Source: Alphaproteobacteria bacterium
GTDB lineage: Bacteria > Pseudomonadota > Alphaproteobacteria > Caulobacterales > Caulobacteraceae
DNA length: 64,000 nucleotides
Reading direction: 5' to 3'
NCBI GenBank assembly: GCA_025359785.1
Contig: JANYET010000053.1
Coordinates: 40,150-104,149, forward strand
Position 1 is the stretch's first letter; every line of letters starts with the position of its first letter. The notes under the pieces were generated by a model. That model saw only the letters and a list, made by a program, of their open reading frames with translations, had not been told where the DNA came from and made no database searches. Shown here piece by piece: positions 50,456 through 58,821 of this stretch. The translations under genes and the position numbers were made by a program.

Positions 50456-51169
50456 CTACACGGCAACGGGCAGCGGCTGGGCCCGGGAGGTGTCGAGATA
50501 GCGCGCCGCGGTCGGCTTCAAGGCGGCGTCCAGCGCGATCAGCAGCGGATTGCCCGTGGGAATCTCCACATCCATGATCTGGTCGCGGTCGAGGCCGAAC
50601 AGCAGCTTGACGATGGCGCGCAGCGAATTGCCATGGGCGGCGATCAACAGCGTCTCGCCGGCGACCAGGCACGGTGCGATCTCGGCCTCCCAATAGGGCT
50701 GTACGCGGGCCAGCGTCGTTTCCAGGCTTTCGGTGTCCGGCAGGGTCACACCGGCATAGCGGCGGTCCTTGGCGAAGTCGAACTCGCCGCCCGGCGCCAG
50801 GGGCGGCGGCGGGGTGTCATAGGACCTGCGCCAGATTTTCACCTGGTCCTCGCCGTGCCTGGCGGCGGTCTCGGTCTTGTTGAGGCCGGTCAGGCCGCCG
50901 TAGTGGCGCTCGTTCAGCCGCCAGTCCTTGACCTCCGGCACAAACGCCTGTTTCGCGGCCGCCAGCGCCAGCCAGGAGGTGCGGATGGCGCGCGTCAGCA
51001 CCGAGGTGAAGCAGCGGTCGATGGAAATCCCGGCCAGCGCGATCAGCTCACCGCCCTTGCTCGCCTGAGCTTCGCCCGCGGCGGTCAGGTCCACGTCCAC
51101 CCAGCCGGTGAAGCGGTCCTCGAGGTTCCACTGGCTCTGGCCGTGACGCAGAAGGATCAAGGTGGGCAA
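50456..51169 (-). CDS. gpmA: 2,3-bisphosphoglycerate-dependent phosphoglycerate mutase
   Basis: A 237-residue histidine-phosphatase-superfamily enzyme of glycolysis, interconverting 3- and 2-phosphoglycerate. Catalytic His9 in LILLRHGQSQWN, ERHYGGLTGLNK, and the second active-site His in LLIAAHGNSLRAIVKL are present. Length matches the bacterial dPGM. It is monocistronic; the next gene is divergent. Confidence 0.93.
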   Translation of the reverse strand: MPTLILLRHGQSQWNLEDRFTGWVDVDLTAAGEAQASKGGELIALAGISIDRCFTSVLTRAIRTSWLALAAAKQAFVPEVKDWRLNERHYGGLTGLNKTETAARHGEDQVKIWRRSYDTPPPPLAPGGEFDFAKDRRYAGVTLPDTESLETTLARVQPYWEAEIAPCLVAGETLLIAAHGNSLRAIVKLLFGLDRDQIMDVEIPTGNPLLIALDAALKPTAARYLDTSRAQPLPVAV

Positions 51170-51310
51170 GGCGAAGGCTCCGCGGGGACAACCAATGCGC
51201 GCTTTCTATCCGTTGAGCCGCCGGACGCAACGGATTGGTCGGCTCCAAGAAACCGATCAACGGGGCCAAGACATTGGTTCCGGGGGGGCGAAGCAGCTAT
51301 AGAACCTCGC

Positions 51311-51556
51311 ATGTTCGATCGGCTCTACTTGCCCGTCCTCGCCCTGGCCGCCGTCGCCGCCATCGCCCTGGCCATCGTCTGGCCGCAGGGCCTGGGCGAT
51401 CGCTCGCCCGCGCCGTTCGGCGCGCCGCCGGTGCAACGCACGCCCGAAATGCAGGCCGCCATGCTGCGCGAAACGCTGGCGGCGCAGCGACGTGGCAATC
51501 AGGCCAAGGCCGCGGCGCACGATCTGCAATCCCAGGCCCTCGCACCCAATCAATGA
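51311..51556 (+). CDS. Hypothetical single-span membrane protein, 81 aa
   Basis: Begins MFDRLYLPVLALAAVAAIAL, one hydrophobic helix, followed by a Pro/Gln-rich soluble tail with a helix (EMQAAMLRETLAAQRRGNQA). It is 14 bases before kdsD on the same strand, so it may be co-transcribed. No family recognised; small inner-membrane protein. Confidence 0.6.
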   Translation: MFDRLYLPVLALAAVAAIALAIVWPQGLGDRSPAPFGAPPVQRTPEMQAAMLRETLAAQRRGNQAKAAAHDLQSQALAPNQ

Positions 51557-51569
51557 AGCGATCTGGCCA

Positions 51570-52535
51570 ATGAGTGAGTTCAACGCCATTTCTGTGGGTC
51601 GGCGCGTGCTGACCGCCGAGGCCGACGCGCTCAGCCAACTCGCGGCCGAACTCGGTGAGTCGTTCGCCCAGGCGGTGGAGGCCCTGTTCGACGCGAAGGG
51701 CCGGGTCGTCCTCACCGGCATCGGCAAGTCGGGCCATGTGGCGCGCAAGATCGCCGCCACCCTGGCCTCCACCGGCTCGGTGGCGATGTTCGTGCATGCG
51801 ACCGAAGCCAGCCACGGCGATCTCGGCATGATCGGCGCGGACGACGTGATCCTGGCGCTGTCCAAGACCGGCGAGACCCGCGAGCTGGCCGACGTCATCG
51901 CCTATGCGGTGCGCTTTGGCATCCCGCTGATCGCCATCACAGCCGTGGCCGACAGCGCGCTCGGCCGCGCCGCCGATATCGTTTTGCAGATTCCGGACGC
52001 ACCGGAGGCCGCCGACGAACTGAACGCGCCGACCACCTCGACCACCCTGCAGATGGCGCTGGGCGACGCGCTCGCCGTGGCGCTGCTGGAGCGGCGCGGG
52101 TTCAAGCCGCAGGATTTCCGGGTCTTCCACCCCGGCGGCAAGCTCGGCGCCATGCTGCGCACGGTCGGCGACCTGATGCACGGAACGGGGGAACTGCCCC
52201 TGGTCGGGGCCGCGACGCCGATGAACGAGGCCCTGCTGGTGATGACCGAAAAGCGTTGGGGGATCGTTGGGGTCACCGGTCCGGACGGCGCCCTGGCCGG
52301 GGCGATCACCGACGGCGACCTGCGCCGCCACATCGACGGCCTGATGGGCAAGACCGCTGGCGAGGTGATGACCGAGGGCCCGAAGAAGACGGTGCCGCCC
52401 GGTATGCTGGCCTCCGAGGCGCTGGCCCTGATGAGCGACCCGCCGCCGGCCGTGACGGTCCTCTTCGTCATCGACGCCGGCAAGCCGGTGGGAATCCTGC
52501 ACATCCACGACCTGCTGCGCGCCGGGGTAATGTAG
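51570..52535 (+). CDS. kdsD: D-arabinose 5-phosphate isomerase (KpsF/GutQ)
   Basis: A 321-residue enzyme that makes D-arabinose 5-phosphate from ribulose 5-phosphate for Kdo synthesis. SIS domain (RVVLTGIGKSGHVARKIAAT, EASHGDLGMIGADDVILALS, STTLQMALGDALAVALLERR) and two C-terminal CBS repeats (VGAATPMNEALLVMTEKRWG; PPGMLASEALALMSDPPPAV). The ATG at 51570 is used because the upstream extension is not conserved in type. It serves LPS core assembly with the sugar genes that follow. Confidence 0.93.
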   Translation: MSEFNAISVGRRVLTAEADALSQLAAELGESFAQAVEALFDAKGRVVLTGIGKSGHVARKIAATLASTGSVAMFVHATEASHGDLGMIGADDVILALSKTGETRELADVIAYAVRFGIPLIAITAVADSALGRAADIVLQIPDAPEAADELNAPTTSTTLQMALGDALAVALLERRGFKPQDFRVFHPGGKLGAMLRTVGDLMHGTGELPLVGAATPMNEALLVMTEKRWGIVGVTGPDGALAGAITDGDLRRHIDGLMGKTAGEVMTEGPKKTVPPGMLASEALALMSDPPPAVTVLFVIDAGKPVGILHIHDLLRAGVM

Positions 52536-52621
52536 AACCCGGCCAGGTTCGTACACGTTCGTGAAGGATGCAGGCGCTAAGACGCCCCTGTCCGACGCTC
52601 AGAAGCTTCCCCGGAGTCCCG

Positions 52622-54124
52622 ATGCTGCCCGCGCCCCGTTCCGACCTGATTTCCAACACCTACGACTTCGAGAATCTGCCGCTGGTGAAGGCCACGGGCT
52701 TTCGCGAATACGACGCGCGCTGGCTGTTCGGCCCGGACATCAACCTGCTGGGTATCCAGGCGCTGGGCCTGGGCCTGGGAACCTACATCCACGAACTCGG
52801 CCAGAAACGCATCGTCATCGCGCACGACTACCGCAGCTATTCGCTCAGCATCAAACAGGCGCTGACCATCGGCCTGGTGGCCGCGGGCTGCGAGGTGATC
52901 GACATCGGCCTGGCGACCTCGCCCATGGCCTATTTCGCCCAGTTCGACCTCGACGCGCCGTGCGTCGCCATGGTCACGGCCAGCCACAACGAAAACGGTT
53001 GGACCGGCGTGAAGATGGGCGCGCAACGCCCGCTGACCTTCGGTCCCGACGAGATGGGCCGACTGAAGGAGATCGTGCTCTCCGGGACCTGGAAGCAGCG
53101 GCCGGGCGGCAGCCTCGCCCACGTGGCCGGGGTCGCGGAGCGCTACATCGCCGACGCCGCCTCGCGCGCCAGCATCCGCCGGCCGCTGAAGGTAGTCTGC
53201 GCCTGCGGCAACGGCACGGCGGGCGCCTTCGCGCCGGAAGCCTTGCGGCGCATGGGCGTGGCCGTGGTCGTCGAGATGGACTGCCAGCTCGACTGGACCT
53301 TCCCGAAGTACAATCCGAACCCGGAAGACAGCGTCATGCTGCACGCCATGGCCCAGGTGGTGCGCGAGCACGGCGCCGACCTGGCGCTGGGCTTCGACGG
53401 CGACGGCGACCGCTGCGGCGTGGTGGACGACGAGGGCGAGGAGATCTTCGCCGACAAGATCGGCCTGATGCTCGCGCGGGATCTGTCTGGGCTTCACAAA
53501 AACGCGACCTTCGTCGTGGACGTGAAATCCACCGGCTTGTTCGCCACCGACCAGGTGCTGCACGCCAACGGCGCGACCACCGTCTACTGGAAGACCGGGC
53601 ACAGCTATATCAAGCGCAAGACCGCCGAACTGAGCGCGCTGGCCGGCTTCGAAAAATCCGGCCACTTCTTCTTCAACGCGCCGATCGGGCGCGGCTATGA
53701 CGACGGCATCGTCGCGGCCGCCGCGATCCTTTCAATGCTCGACCGCAATCCCGACAAGAAACTCTCCGACCTGAAGAAAGCCCTGCCCGTCGCCTACACC
53801 TCGCTGACCATGAGCCCGCATGTGGCAGACGAGGTGAAATACGGCCTGGTGGACGAAGTGGTCGCCGAATACACCGCGCTGCGCGACGCGGGCGGCACGA
53901 TCCTGGGCCGCAAAATCGCCGACCTGATCACCGTCAACGGCGTCCGCGTGGCGCTGGAGGACGGCTCGTGGGTGCTGGTCCGCGCCTCGTCCAACAAGCC
54001 GGAGATCGTCGTGGTGGTGGAGAGCACCCAGAGCGAGGACGACATGCGCGCCCTGTTCCACAAGGAAGTGAAGCCCCGCCTGGCCAAGCGCCCGGAGGTC
54101 GGAGCCTACAATCAGGAGATCTAG
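52622..54124 (+). CDS. Phosphomannomutase/phosphoglucomutase
   Basis: A 500-residue alpha-D-phosphohexomutase. Phospho-serine Ser121 in MVTASHNENGWTGVKMG, metal loop GFDGDGDRCGVVDD, sugar-binding KSTGLFATDQVL and GHSYIKRKTAELSAL, and the C-terminal phosphate-binding VRASSNKPEIVVVVE are complete. It interconverts mannose or glucose 1- and 6-phosphates for GDP-mannose and UDP-glucose. GGAG lies six bases before the ATG at 52622. Its last four bases overlap the convergent VapC gene. Confidence 0.92.
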   Translation: MLPAPRSDLISNTYDFENLPLVKATGFREYDARWLFGPDINLLGIQALGLGLGTYIHELGQKRIVIAHDYRSYSLSIKQALTIGLVAAGCEVIDIGLATSPMAYFAQFDLDAPCVAMVTASHNENGWTGVKMGAQRPLTFGPDEMGRLKEIVLSGTWKQRPGGSLAHVAGVAERYIADAASRASIRRPLKVVCACGNGTAGAFAPEALRRMGVAVVVEMDCQLDWTFPKYNPNPEDSVMLHAMAQVVREHGADLALGFDGDGDRCGVVDDEGEEIFADKIGLMLARDLSGLHKNATFVVDVKSTGLFATDQVLHANGATTVYWKTGHSYIKRKTAELSALAGFEKSGHFFFNAPIGRGYDDGIVAAAAILSMLDRNPDKKLSDLKKALPVAYTSLTMSPHVADEVKYGLVDEVVAEYTALRDAGGTILGRKIADLITVNGVRVALEDGSWVLVRASSNKPEIVVVVESTQSEDDMRALFHKEVKPRLAKRPEVGAYNQEI

Positions 54125-54507
54125 AGCGCGGACTTGACGTCTGTCTTCGGAAAGTCGTCGCCCTTGAACAGCAGGCCGTCGCCTTCGATTTCCGCAAGCG
54201 CATAGGCGAAACAGTCGCCGAGATTCAGCCAACCGGCCGAGCGTTTGCCGAACCGTCGAAAGGCGCGCGCCGCAACTCTGGAATGATCCGAGGTGATCGC
54301 GACAACTTCGACCTCATAGGCGTCCATTAAGGCCTCGGCGGCGGCAGGTCCCGCGTCTCCCAGTACGACAAACGCGCGCGCCAGGACTTCCCAGTGATTC
54401 ACCGGCGTAATGCATCCTCCGTGGGCCCGCAGCATTTGGCGGAACGCCGGCGCCTCATGCTCATCGAGCAGCATGGCCAGAAGCGCCGACGCATCTACGG
54501 CTATCAA
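54121..54507 (-). CDS. vapC: VapC-type PIN-domain toxin
   Basis: A 128-residue ribonuclease toxin: the N-terminal Asp motif IAVDASALLAMLLDEHEAPA, then NHWEVLARA with the second acidic residue and the closing SAGWLNLGDCFAYALAEIEG, matching the PIN active site (conserved Asp/Glu at the expected positions). The start is TTG at 54507, required to include the first Asp; it overlaps the vapB stop (TTGA). It targets RNA and is neutralised by the upstream VapB. Confidence 0.9.
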   Translation of the reverse strand: MIAVDASALLAMLLDEHEAPAFRQMLRAHGGCITPVNHWEVLARAFVVLGDAGPAAAEALMDAYEVEVVAITSDHSRVAARAFRRFGKRSAGWLNLGDCFAYALAEIEGDGLLFKGDDFPKTDVKSAL

Positions 54508-54761
54508 TGCGGAAGCCCGTCCTCATCATAGAGATCGGCGTCCGTGAGCTCCTCGCCGGTGCGCGGCAAAGCCCTTACGCGCGCCATGATTTCATCAATT
54601 CGGCGGTCCTGATCAGCTCGCCCGGCGCGGCGGCGCTCTCGCTCAAGAAACATCCGCACACCTTCGGCGACCACTTCGGTCATCGACAAGCGGGAAAGGG
54701 CGGCAGCATCGCGAATCTCGCGGACCGCCGCCTCGTTACGAATCTGGATCGGTTTTATCAT
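54504..54761 (-). CDS. vapB: VapB-type antitoxin
   Basis: An 85-residue Rv0623-like antitoxin: ribbon-helix-helix start KPIQIRNEAAVREIRDAAAL with the FLERERRR segment, and an acidic C-terminal neutralising tail ELTDADLYDEDGLPH. It should bind VapC and repress its own promoter. It overlaps vapC (TTGA). Two direct TTTATCATGA repeats at the promoter are candidate operator sites. Confidence 0.9.
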   Translation of the reverse strand: MIKPIQIRNEAAVREIRDAAALSRLSMTEVVAEGVRMFLERERRRAGRADQDRRIDEIMARVRALPRTGEELTDADLYDEDGLPH

Positions 54762-54783
54762 GACGGTGAGAGGTTTATCATGA
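54754..54783. promoter_or_regulatory. Paired TTTATCATGA sites at the vapBC promoter
   Basis: Two identical 10-bp sequences at 54754-54763 and 54774-54783, 20 bp apart, each with a TCATGA dyad. The first overlaps the vapB start codon. Spacing of two helical turns suits binding by a VapB or VapBC complex. Confidence 0.6.
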
Positions 54784-54894
54784 TCTCGGCTTCACACCAA
54801 CATTTGGAAACTTCCGGCCCCTATTAAGCGACAGCTAGCGCAACAGCCGCACGCGTGCTGAAAGCACCGCCGGACAAGAGATCGAGGGTCTTCC

Positions 54895-56202
54895 ATGCAC
54901 GTGGCGATGATCGGGACAGGCTATGTGGGCCTCGTCAGCGGCGCCTGTTTCGCCGACTTCGGGCACACGGTGACCTGCATCGACAAGGATGCCGGCAAGA
55001 TCGAGCGCCTGCAGACCGGCGGCATCCCGATCTATGAGCCGGGGCTGGACCTGCTGGTCGCCCAGAACGTCAAGGCCGGGCGGCTGTTCTTCTCCACCGA
55101 GGCCCGCGAGGCGGTGCGCCAGGCAGACGCGGTGTTCATCGGCGTGGGCACGCCCTCGCGGCGCGGCGACGGCTATGCGGACCTGTCCTACGTCTACGCC
55201 GCCGCCGAGGAGATCGCCGGCTTCGTCGACGGCTTCACCGTGATTGTCACCAAGTCCACCGTGCCGGTGGGCACCGGCGACGAGATCGAGGCGATCTTCA
55301 AGCGTGTGAATCCGAAGGCCGATGTCGCCGTCGTGTCGAATCCCGAATTCTTGCGCGAGGGCGCGGCGATCGAGGACTTCAAGCGGCCCGACCGCGTGGT
55401 GGTCGGCACCCTGGACGAGCGCGCCCAGGCGGTGATGCGCGAGCTGTACCGGCCGCTCTATCTCAACGAGACGCCGATCCTGTTCACCAGCCGGCGGACC
55501 AGCGAGCTGATCAAATACGCAGCTAACGCCTTCCTGGCGCTGAAGATCACCTACATCAACGAGATGGCCGACCTCTGCGAGGCGGTGGGCGCCGACGTGC
55601 AGCAGGTGGCCCGCGGCATCGGCCTGGACGGACGCATCGGCAACAAGTTCCTGAACGCGGGCCCCGGCTACGGCGGCTCCTGCTTCCCGAAGGACACCAT
55701 CGCCCTGGTGCGCACCGCGCGCGACGCTGGCGCGCCGCTCGACCTTGTCGAGACCACAGTGAAGGTCAACGATGAGCGCAAGCGGGCCATGGCGCGCAAG
55801 GTGATCAAGGCGCTGGGCGGTGACGTGAAGGGCAAGACGGTCGGCGTGCTGGGCCTGACCTTCAAGCCCAATACCGACGACATGCGCGACGCGCCTTCGC
55901 TGGCGATCATTCCGGCGCTGCAGGACAAGGGCGCGACAGTTCAGGCCTTCGATCCCGAAGGCCACGAGGCGCGCGGCCTGCTGACCGGCGTGGATTTCAA
56001 GGACAACCCCTATGACGTGGCGACCGGCGCCGACGTGCTGGTGATCATCACCGAGTGGGATCAGTTCCGGGCGCTGGACCTGGACCGCATCAAGCTTCTG
56101 ATGAACGCGCCCGTGCTGGTCGATCTGCGCAATATCTATAAGCCCGAGGATATGCGCGCGCGCGGCTTTGCCTACACCAGCGTGGGCCGTGCGGCGGTCT
56201 GA
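54895..56202 (+). CDS. UDP-glucose 6-dehydrogenase
   Basis: A 435-residue enzyme that oxidises UDP-glucose to UDP-glucuronate using two NAD+. Rossmann start MHVAMIGTGYVGLVSGACFA, AVFIGVGTPSRRGDGYADLS, NPEFLREGAAIEDFKRPDRV, catalytic Cys263 in GPGYGGSCFPKDT, and the C-terminal GLTFKPNTDDMRDAPS are all present. The product feeds polysaccharide synthesis. It lies in a nucleotide-sugar cluster behind the PGM gene. Confidence 0.94.
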   Translation: MHVAMIGTGYVGLVSGACFADFGHTVTCIDKDAGKIERLQTGGIPIYEPGLDLLVAQNVKAGRLFFSTEAREAVRQADAVFIGVGTPSRRGDGYADLSYVYAAAEEIAGFVDGFTVIVTKSTVPVGTGDEIEAIFKRVNPKADVAVVSNPEFLREGAAIEDFKRPDRVVVGTLDERAQAVMRELYRPLYLNETPILFTSRRTSELIKYAANAFLALKITYINEMADLCEAVGADVQQVARGIGLDGRIGNKFLNAGPGYGGSCFPKDTIALVRTARDAGAPLDLVETTVKVNDERKRAMARKVIKALGGDVKGKTVGVLGLTFKPNTDDMRDAPSLAIIPALQDKGATVQAFDPEGHEARGLLTGVDFKDNPYDVATGADVLVIITEWDQFRALDLDRIKLLMNAPVLVDLRNIYKPEDMRARGFAYTSVGRAAV

Positions 56203-56220
56203 TCCCGCGAGGCGATCAGC

Positions 56221-56379
56221 CTAGAAGCCGAGACCGGTGATCCGCAGGACGGCCTGACCGATCCAGATGACGCCGGCCCAGAAGGCGACGCCGAGCAGGG
56301 CGACGAACGCGAAGCAGGCAAAGGAGCTGAAGCCCTTCGCCGTGGGACGCGCCGCACCGTAGGTGAGGTGACGAGCCAA
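56221..56379 (-). CDS. Small membrane protein, 52 aa, TTG start
   Basis: Reads MARHLTYGAARPTAKGFSSF, then a helix ACFAFVALLGVAFWAGVIWI, ending GQAVLRITGLGF. The TTG at 56379 has GGGAG eight bases upstream. The even composition and the ribosome site support a genuine small inner-membrane protein missed by length cut-offs. Function unknown. The 107-base gap to the next gene shows nothing else. Confidence 0.6.
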   Translation of the reverse strand: MARHLTYGAARPTAKGFSSFACFAFVALLGVAFWAGVIWIGQAVLRITGLGF

Positions 56380-56486
56380 AACGTTTCTCCCAAGCACTTT
56401 TCTTCACGCCGAACCGGTCGAGCGGCTCGGACATTACGAGATTGTCACAAAGTTTAGCGCTTGGGTAGGGTTGCTGTGCGGCAAGG

Positions 56487-57164
56487 TTAAGGGGCGGAGT
56501 TGGCGCGCTTTCGCCGGAACAGCAGCACGGGCGCGGCGCCGAGCGCGCCAAGCACCAGTCCGAACACCGGGCTGAGCAACAGGTGATAGAAGCCCGCGCC
56601 CAGGAAGTCGCCCATCACGAAGACATCGAAGTCGACCATCCCGGACCGGGCGAAATCCTCGTAGTCGCCTTCCGCCCGGAAAACCGCCTCCTGAGCCGCG
56701 GTTCCCCGGAAGAGGTAGAAGGCGCTCAGGGTCACGGCATACCAGATCAGCGGGCCGATCAGACCGGTCCACAGGCCCCCGGCCAGGGCGGGGCGAAGAC
56801 GCCCGGTACTCCAGGCGAGAACTCCGCCCGCCACCGCCATCAGGGCAAACACCAGGCCGAACTCGGCCAGACCCCAAGGCGTATTGTCGGCGGGCCGCAC
56901 GACATACTCGGCGATGGTCTCAACGGCATAGACCGCACCCGCTGCTAGGCCAGCGGGCCCGGCCACGCGCAGAACCTGGGCAGGTTCGCGATCAAGCGCA
57001 GGGATGACGAGGTGCGCCGCCGCGCCATAGGCCAGAACAATCCCAGTGGCCGCAACGGCGCCGATCCAGCCGCGGCCCACGTCCAGGAAATGCGGGGTGG
57101 TGAACACGCCGAACAGCACCAGGGCCGCGGTGACGATCGCTCCAATCACCATGATGCGGCGCAT
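56487..57164 (-). CDS. Hypothetical membrane protein behind glmM
   Basis: A 225-residue protein with about seven predicted helices (VIGAIVTAALVLFGVF, IGAVAATGIVLAYGAA, GLAEFGLVFALMAVAGGVLA, WTGLIGPLIWYAVTLSAFYL and others), with acidic loops containing EAVFRAEGDYEDFARSGM. AAGGGAG lies nine bases before the ATG. It begins 20 bases after glmM on the same strand, so it is likely co-transcribed. Function unknown. Confidence 0.7.
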   Translation of the reverse strand: MRRIMVIGAIVTAALVLFGVFTTPHFLDVGRGWIGAVAATGIVLAYGAAAHLVIPALDREPAQVLRVAGPAGLAAGAVYAVETIAEYVVRPADNTPWGLAEFGLVFALMAVAGGVLAWSTGRLRPALAGGLWTGLIGPLIWYAVTLSAFYLFRGTAAQEAVFRAEGDYEDFARSGMVDFDVFVMGDFLGAGFYHLLLSPVFGLVLGALGAAPVLLFRRKRANSAP

Positions 57165-57184
57165 TGGCGGCGACTCCCTTGGCC

Positions 57185-58537
57185 TTAGGCGGCGGCCTTC
57201 TTGACGGCGCCGGCGATCTCCCTGACCACTTGGTTGACCAGCTTTTCGTCGTCGCCCTCGGCCATGATGCGGATCAGCGGCTCCGTGCCCGAGGCGCGAA
57301 CCAGGATGCGGCCGGAGCCATTCAGGCGCTGCTCGGCGTTGGCGATCGCCCCCATCACTTCGGCGTTTTCCAGAGGCTTGCCGCCGCCGAAACGCACGTT
57401 CTCCAGCTTCTGCGGCACCGGATCGAACTGCCGGGCGAGCGCGCTCATCGGCTTTTCGCTCTCCTTCAGGACCGCCAGCACCTGCAGGGCGGCCAGCAGG
57501 CCGTCGCCGGTGGTGGAATAGTCGGACAGGATGATGTGGCCGGACTGCTCGCCGCCCAGGTTGAAACCGCCTTCGCGCATCCGCATCATCACCGCACGGT
57601 CGCCCACGGCGGTGCGTTCCAGCGTCAGCTTTCGCGCCTGCAGGAAGCGTTCGAGACCGAGGTTGGACATGACGGTGGCGACCACGCCGCCGCCGCGCAG
57701 CTTGTCGCGCTTGGCCCAGTCGCCAGCCACCAGAGCCATGATCTGATCGCCGTCGACCACATGGCCCTTCTCGTCGCAGATCACTAGCCGGTCGGCGTCG
57801 CCGTCCAGCGCGATGCCGATGTCGGCGCGGAATTCCTTCACCGCCGCGACCATGGCCTCCGGATGGGTGGAGCCGCACTCGGCGTTGATGTTGGCGCCGT
57901 CAGGCTCGACGCCGATCTTGATGACCTCCGCGCCCAGCTCATAGAGCACGACAGGAGCCACCTTGTAGGCGGCGCCGTTGGCGCAATCGATGACCACCCG
58001 AAGGCCGGTAAGGTTCGCCCGTCGCGGGAAGGTCGCCTTGGCGATCTCGACATAGCGCGCCTGGGAATCGTCGACCCGGGCGACCCGGCCGAGCGCGGTA
58101 GGGCCCGCCAGGTTGTCGGCCAGGCCCTGGTCCATCAGGGCCTCGATCTCCAGCTCGCGCTCGTCGGACAGCTTGTAGCCATCGGGCCCGAACAGCTTGA
58201 TGCCGTTGTCGACGTAGGCGTTGTGCGAGGCGGAGATCATCACGCCCAGGTCGGCGCGCAAGGATCGCGTCATCATGGCGACGCCTGGGGTCGGCATCGG
58301 CCCCAGCAGCCGCACGTCCATGCCCACGCTGGCGAAGCCCGCCACCAGGGCCGGCTCGACCATATAGCCCGACAGGCGGGTATCCTTGCCGATCACCACC
58401 AGGTGGCGGCGGTCGTCCTTGGACATGAACAGCTTGCCCGCCGCCATGCCGCAGCGCAGAGCCACTTCCGCGGTCATCGGAAAGCGGTTGGCCTCGCCAC
58501 GGATACCGTCGGTGCCGAAATAGGCGCGCTTGCTCAT
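57185..58537 (-). CDS. glmM: Phosphoglucosamine mutase
   Basis: A 450-residue enzyme converting glucosamine 6-phosphate to glucosamine 1-phosphate for UDP-GlcNAc. Active-site phospho-serine Ser104 in [17 protein letters not shown], metal loop [37 protein letters not shown], and the C-terminal [18 protein letters not shown]. Divergent from glmS, its pathway partner. A long hairpin abuts the start codon and covers the GGGA ribosome site. Confidence 0.95.
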   Translation of the reverse strand: MSKRAYFGTDGIRGEANRFPMTAEVALRCGMAAGKLFMSKDDRRHLVVIGKDTRLSGYMVEPALVAGFASVGMDVRLLGPMPTPGVAMMTRSLRADLGVMISASHNAYVDNGIKLFGPDGYKLSDERELEIEALMDQGLADNLAGPTALGRVARVDDSQARYVEIAKATFPRRANLTGLRVVIDCANGAAYKVAPVVLYELGAEVIKIGVEPDGANINAECGSTHPEAMVAAVKEFRADIGIALDGDADRLVICDEKGHVVDGDQIMALVAGDWAKRDKLRGGGVVATVMSNLGLERFLQARKLTLERTAVGDRAVMMRMREGGFNLGGEQSGHIILSDYSTTGDGLLAALQVLAVLKESEKPMSALARQFDPVPQKLENVRFGGGKPLENAEVMGAIANAEQRLNGSGRILVRASGTEPLIRIMAEGDDEKLVNQVVREIAGAVKKAAA

Positions 58538-58612
58538 CTAGTGTCCCGATCCCGAAGTTCGCCAGTGTATGGACCGACCTCGCGCGAGGTTCGGGATCGA
58601 TAAGGACACTAG
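58538..58612. repeat. Long imperfect inverted repeat abutting the glmM start
   Basis: Left arm CTAGTGTCC-CGATCCCGAA (58538-58556) pairs with TTCGGGATCG (58590-58599) and GGACACTAG (58604-58612), leaving ATAA unpaired on one side. The arms are otherwise exact, 19 bp. A CCTCGCGCGAGG palindrome lies inside. The glmM ribosome site (GGGA, six bases before the ATG on the minus strand) is in the left arm, so a transcript that includes the right arm could hide it. Confidence 0.85.
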
Positions 58613-58630
58613 CAAGTCAAAATTCTTCCG

Positions 58631-58699
58631 TGTGGCTTCTGGATTTGAAGTTCCCAACGGCGCTGCCCCACACGCTGCGGGAACTTCAAGTCCGCCACA
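58631..58699. repeat. Second long inverted repeat, upstream of glmS
   Basis: TGTGGC (58631-58636), four unpaired bases, then GGATTTGAAGTTCCC (58641-58655) pair with GGGAACTTCAAGTCC (58679-58693) and GCCACA (58694-58699), with one G-T wobble and a 23-base loop. It sits 122 bases before the glmS start, in the probable 5' UTR. No T-run makes it a standard terminator. The 122 bases between this repeat and glmS hold no further feature. Confidence 0.85.
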
Positions 58700-58821
58700 T
58701 GGGCTTTTCCCGAAACGATCCGAAACCCAGATTTAATCGACGTAGGTCAAGGCGATGATAAAGCCGCATCTCGGCGGCGCCATCCCCCGCGATGACTTAC
58801 ACCAGAAGGACGCCATACCCC

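Noticed and set aside
58538..58821. glmS ribozyme upstream of glmS
   Set aside because: The glmS ribozyme is a Firmicute-type RNA directly before the gene; its core was not recognised here. The region instead has two simple long hairpins.
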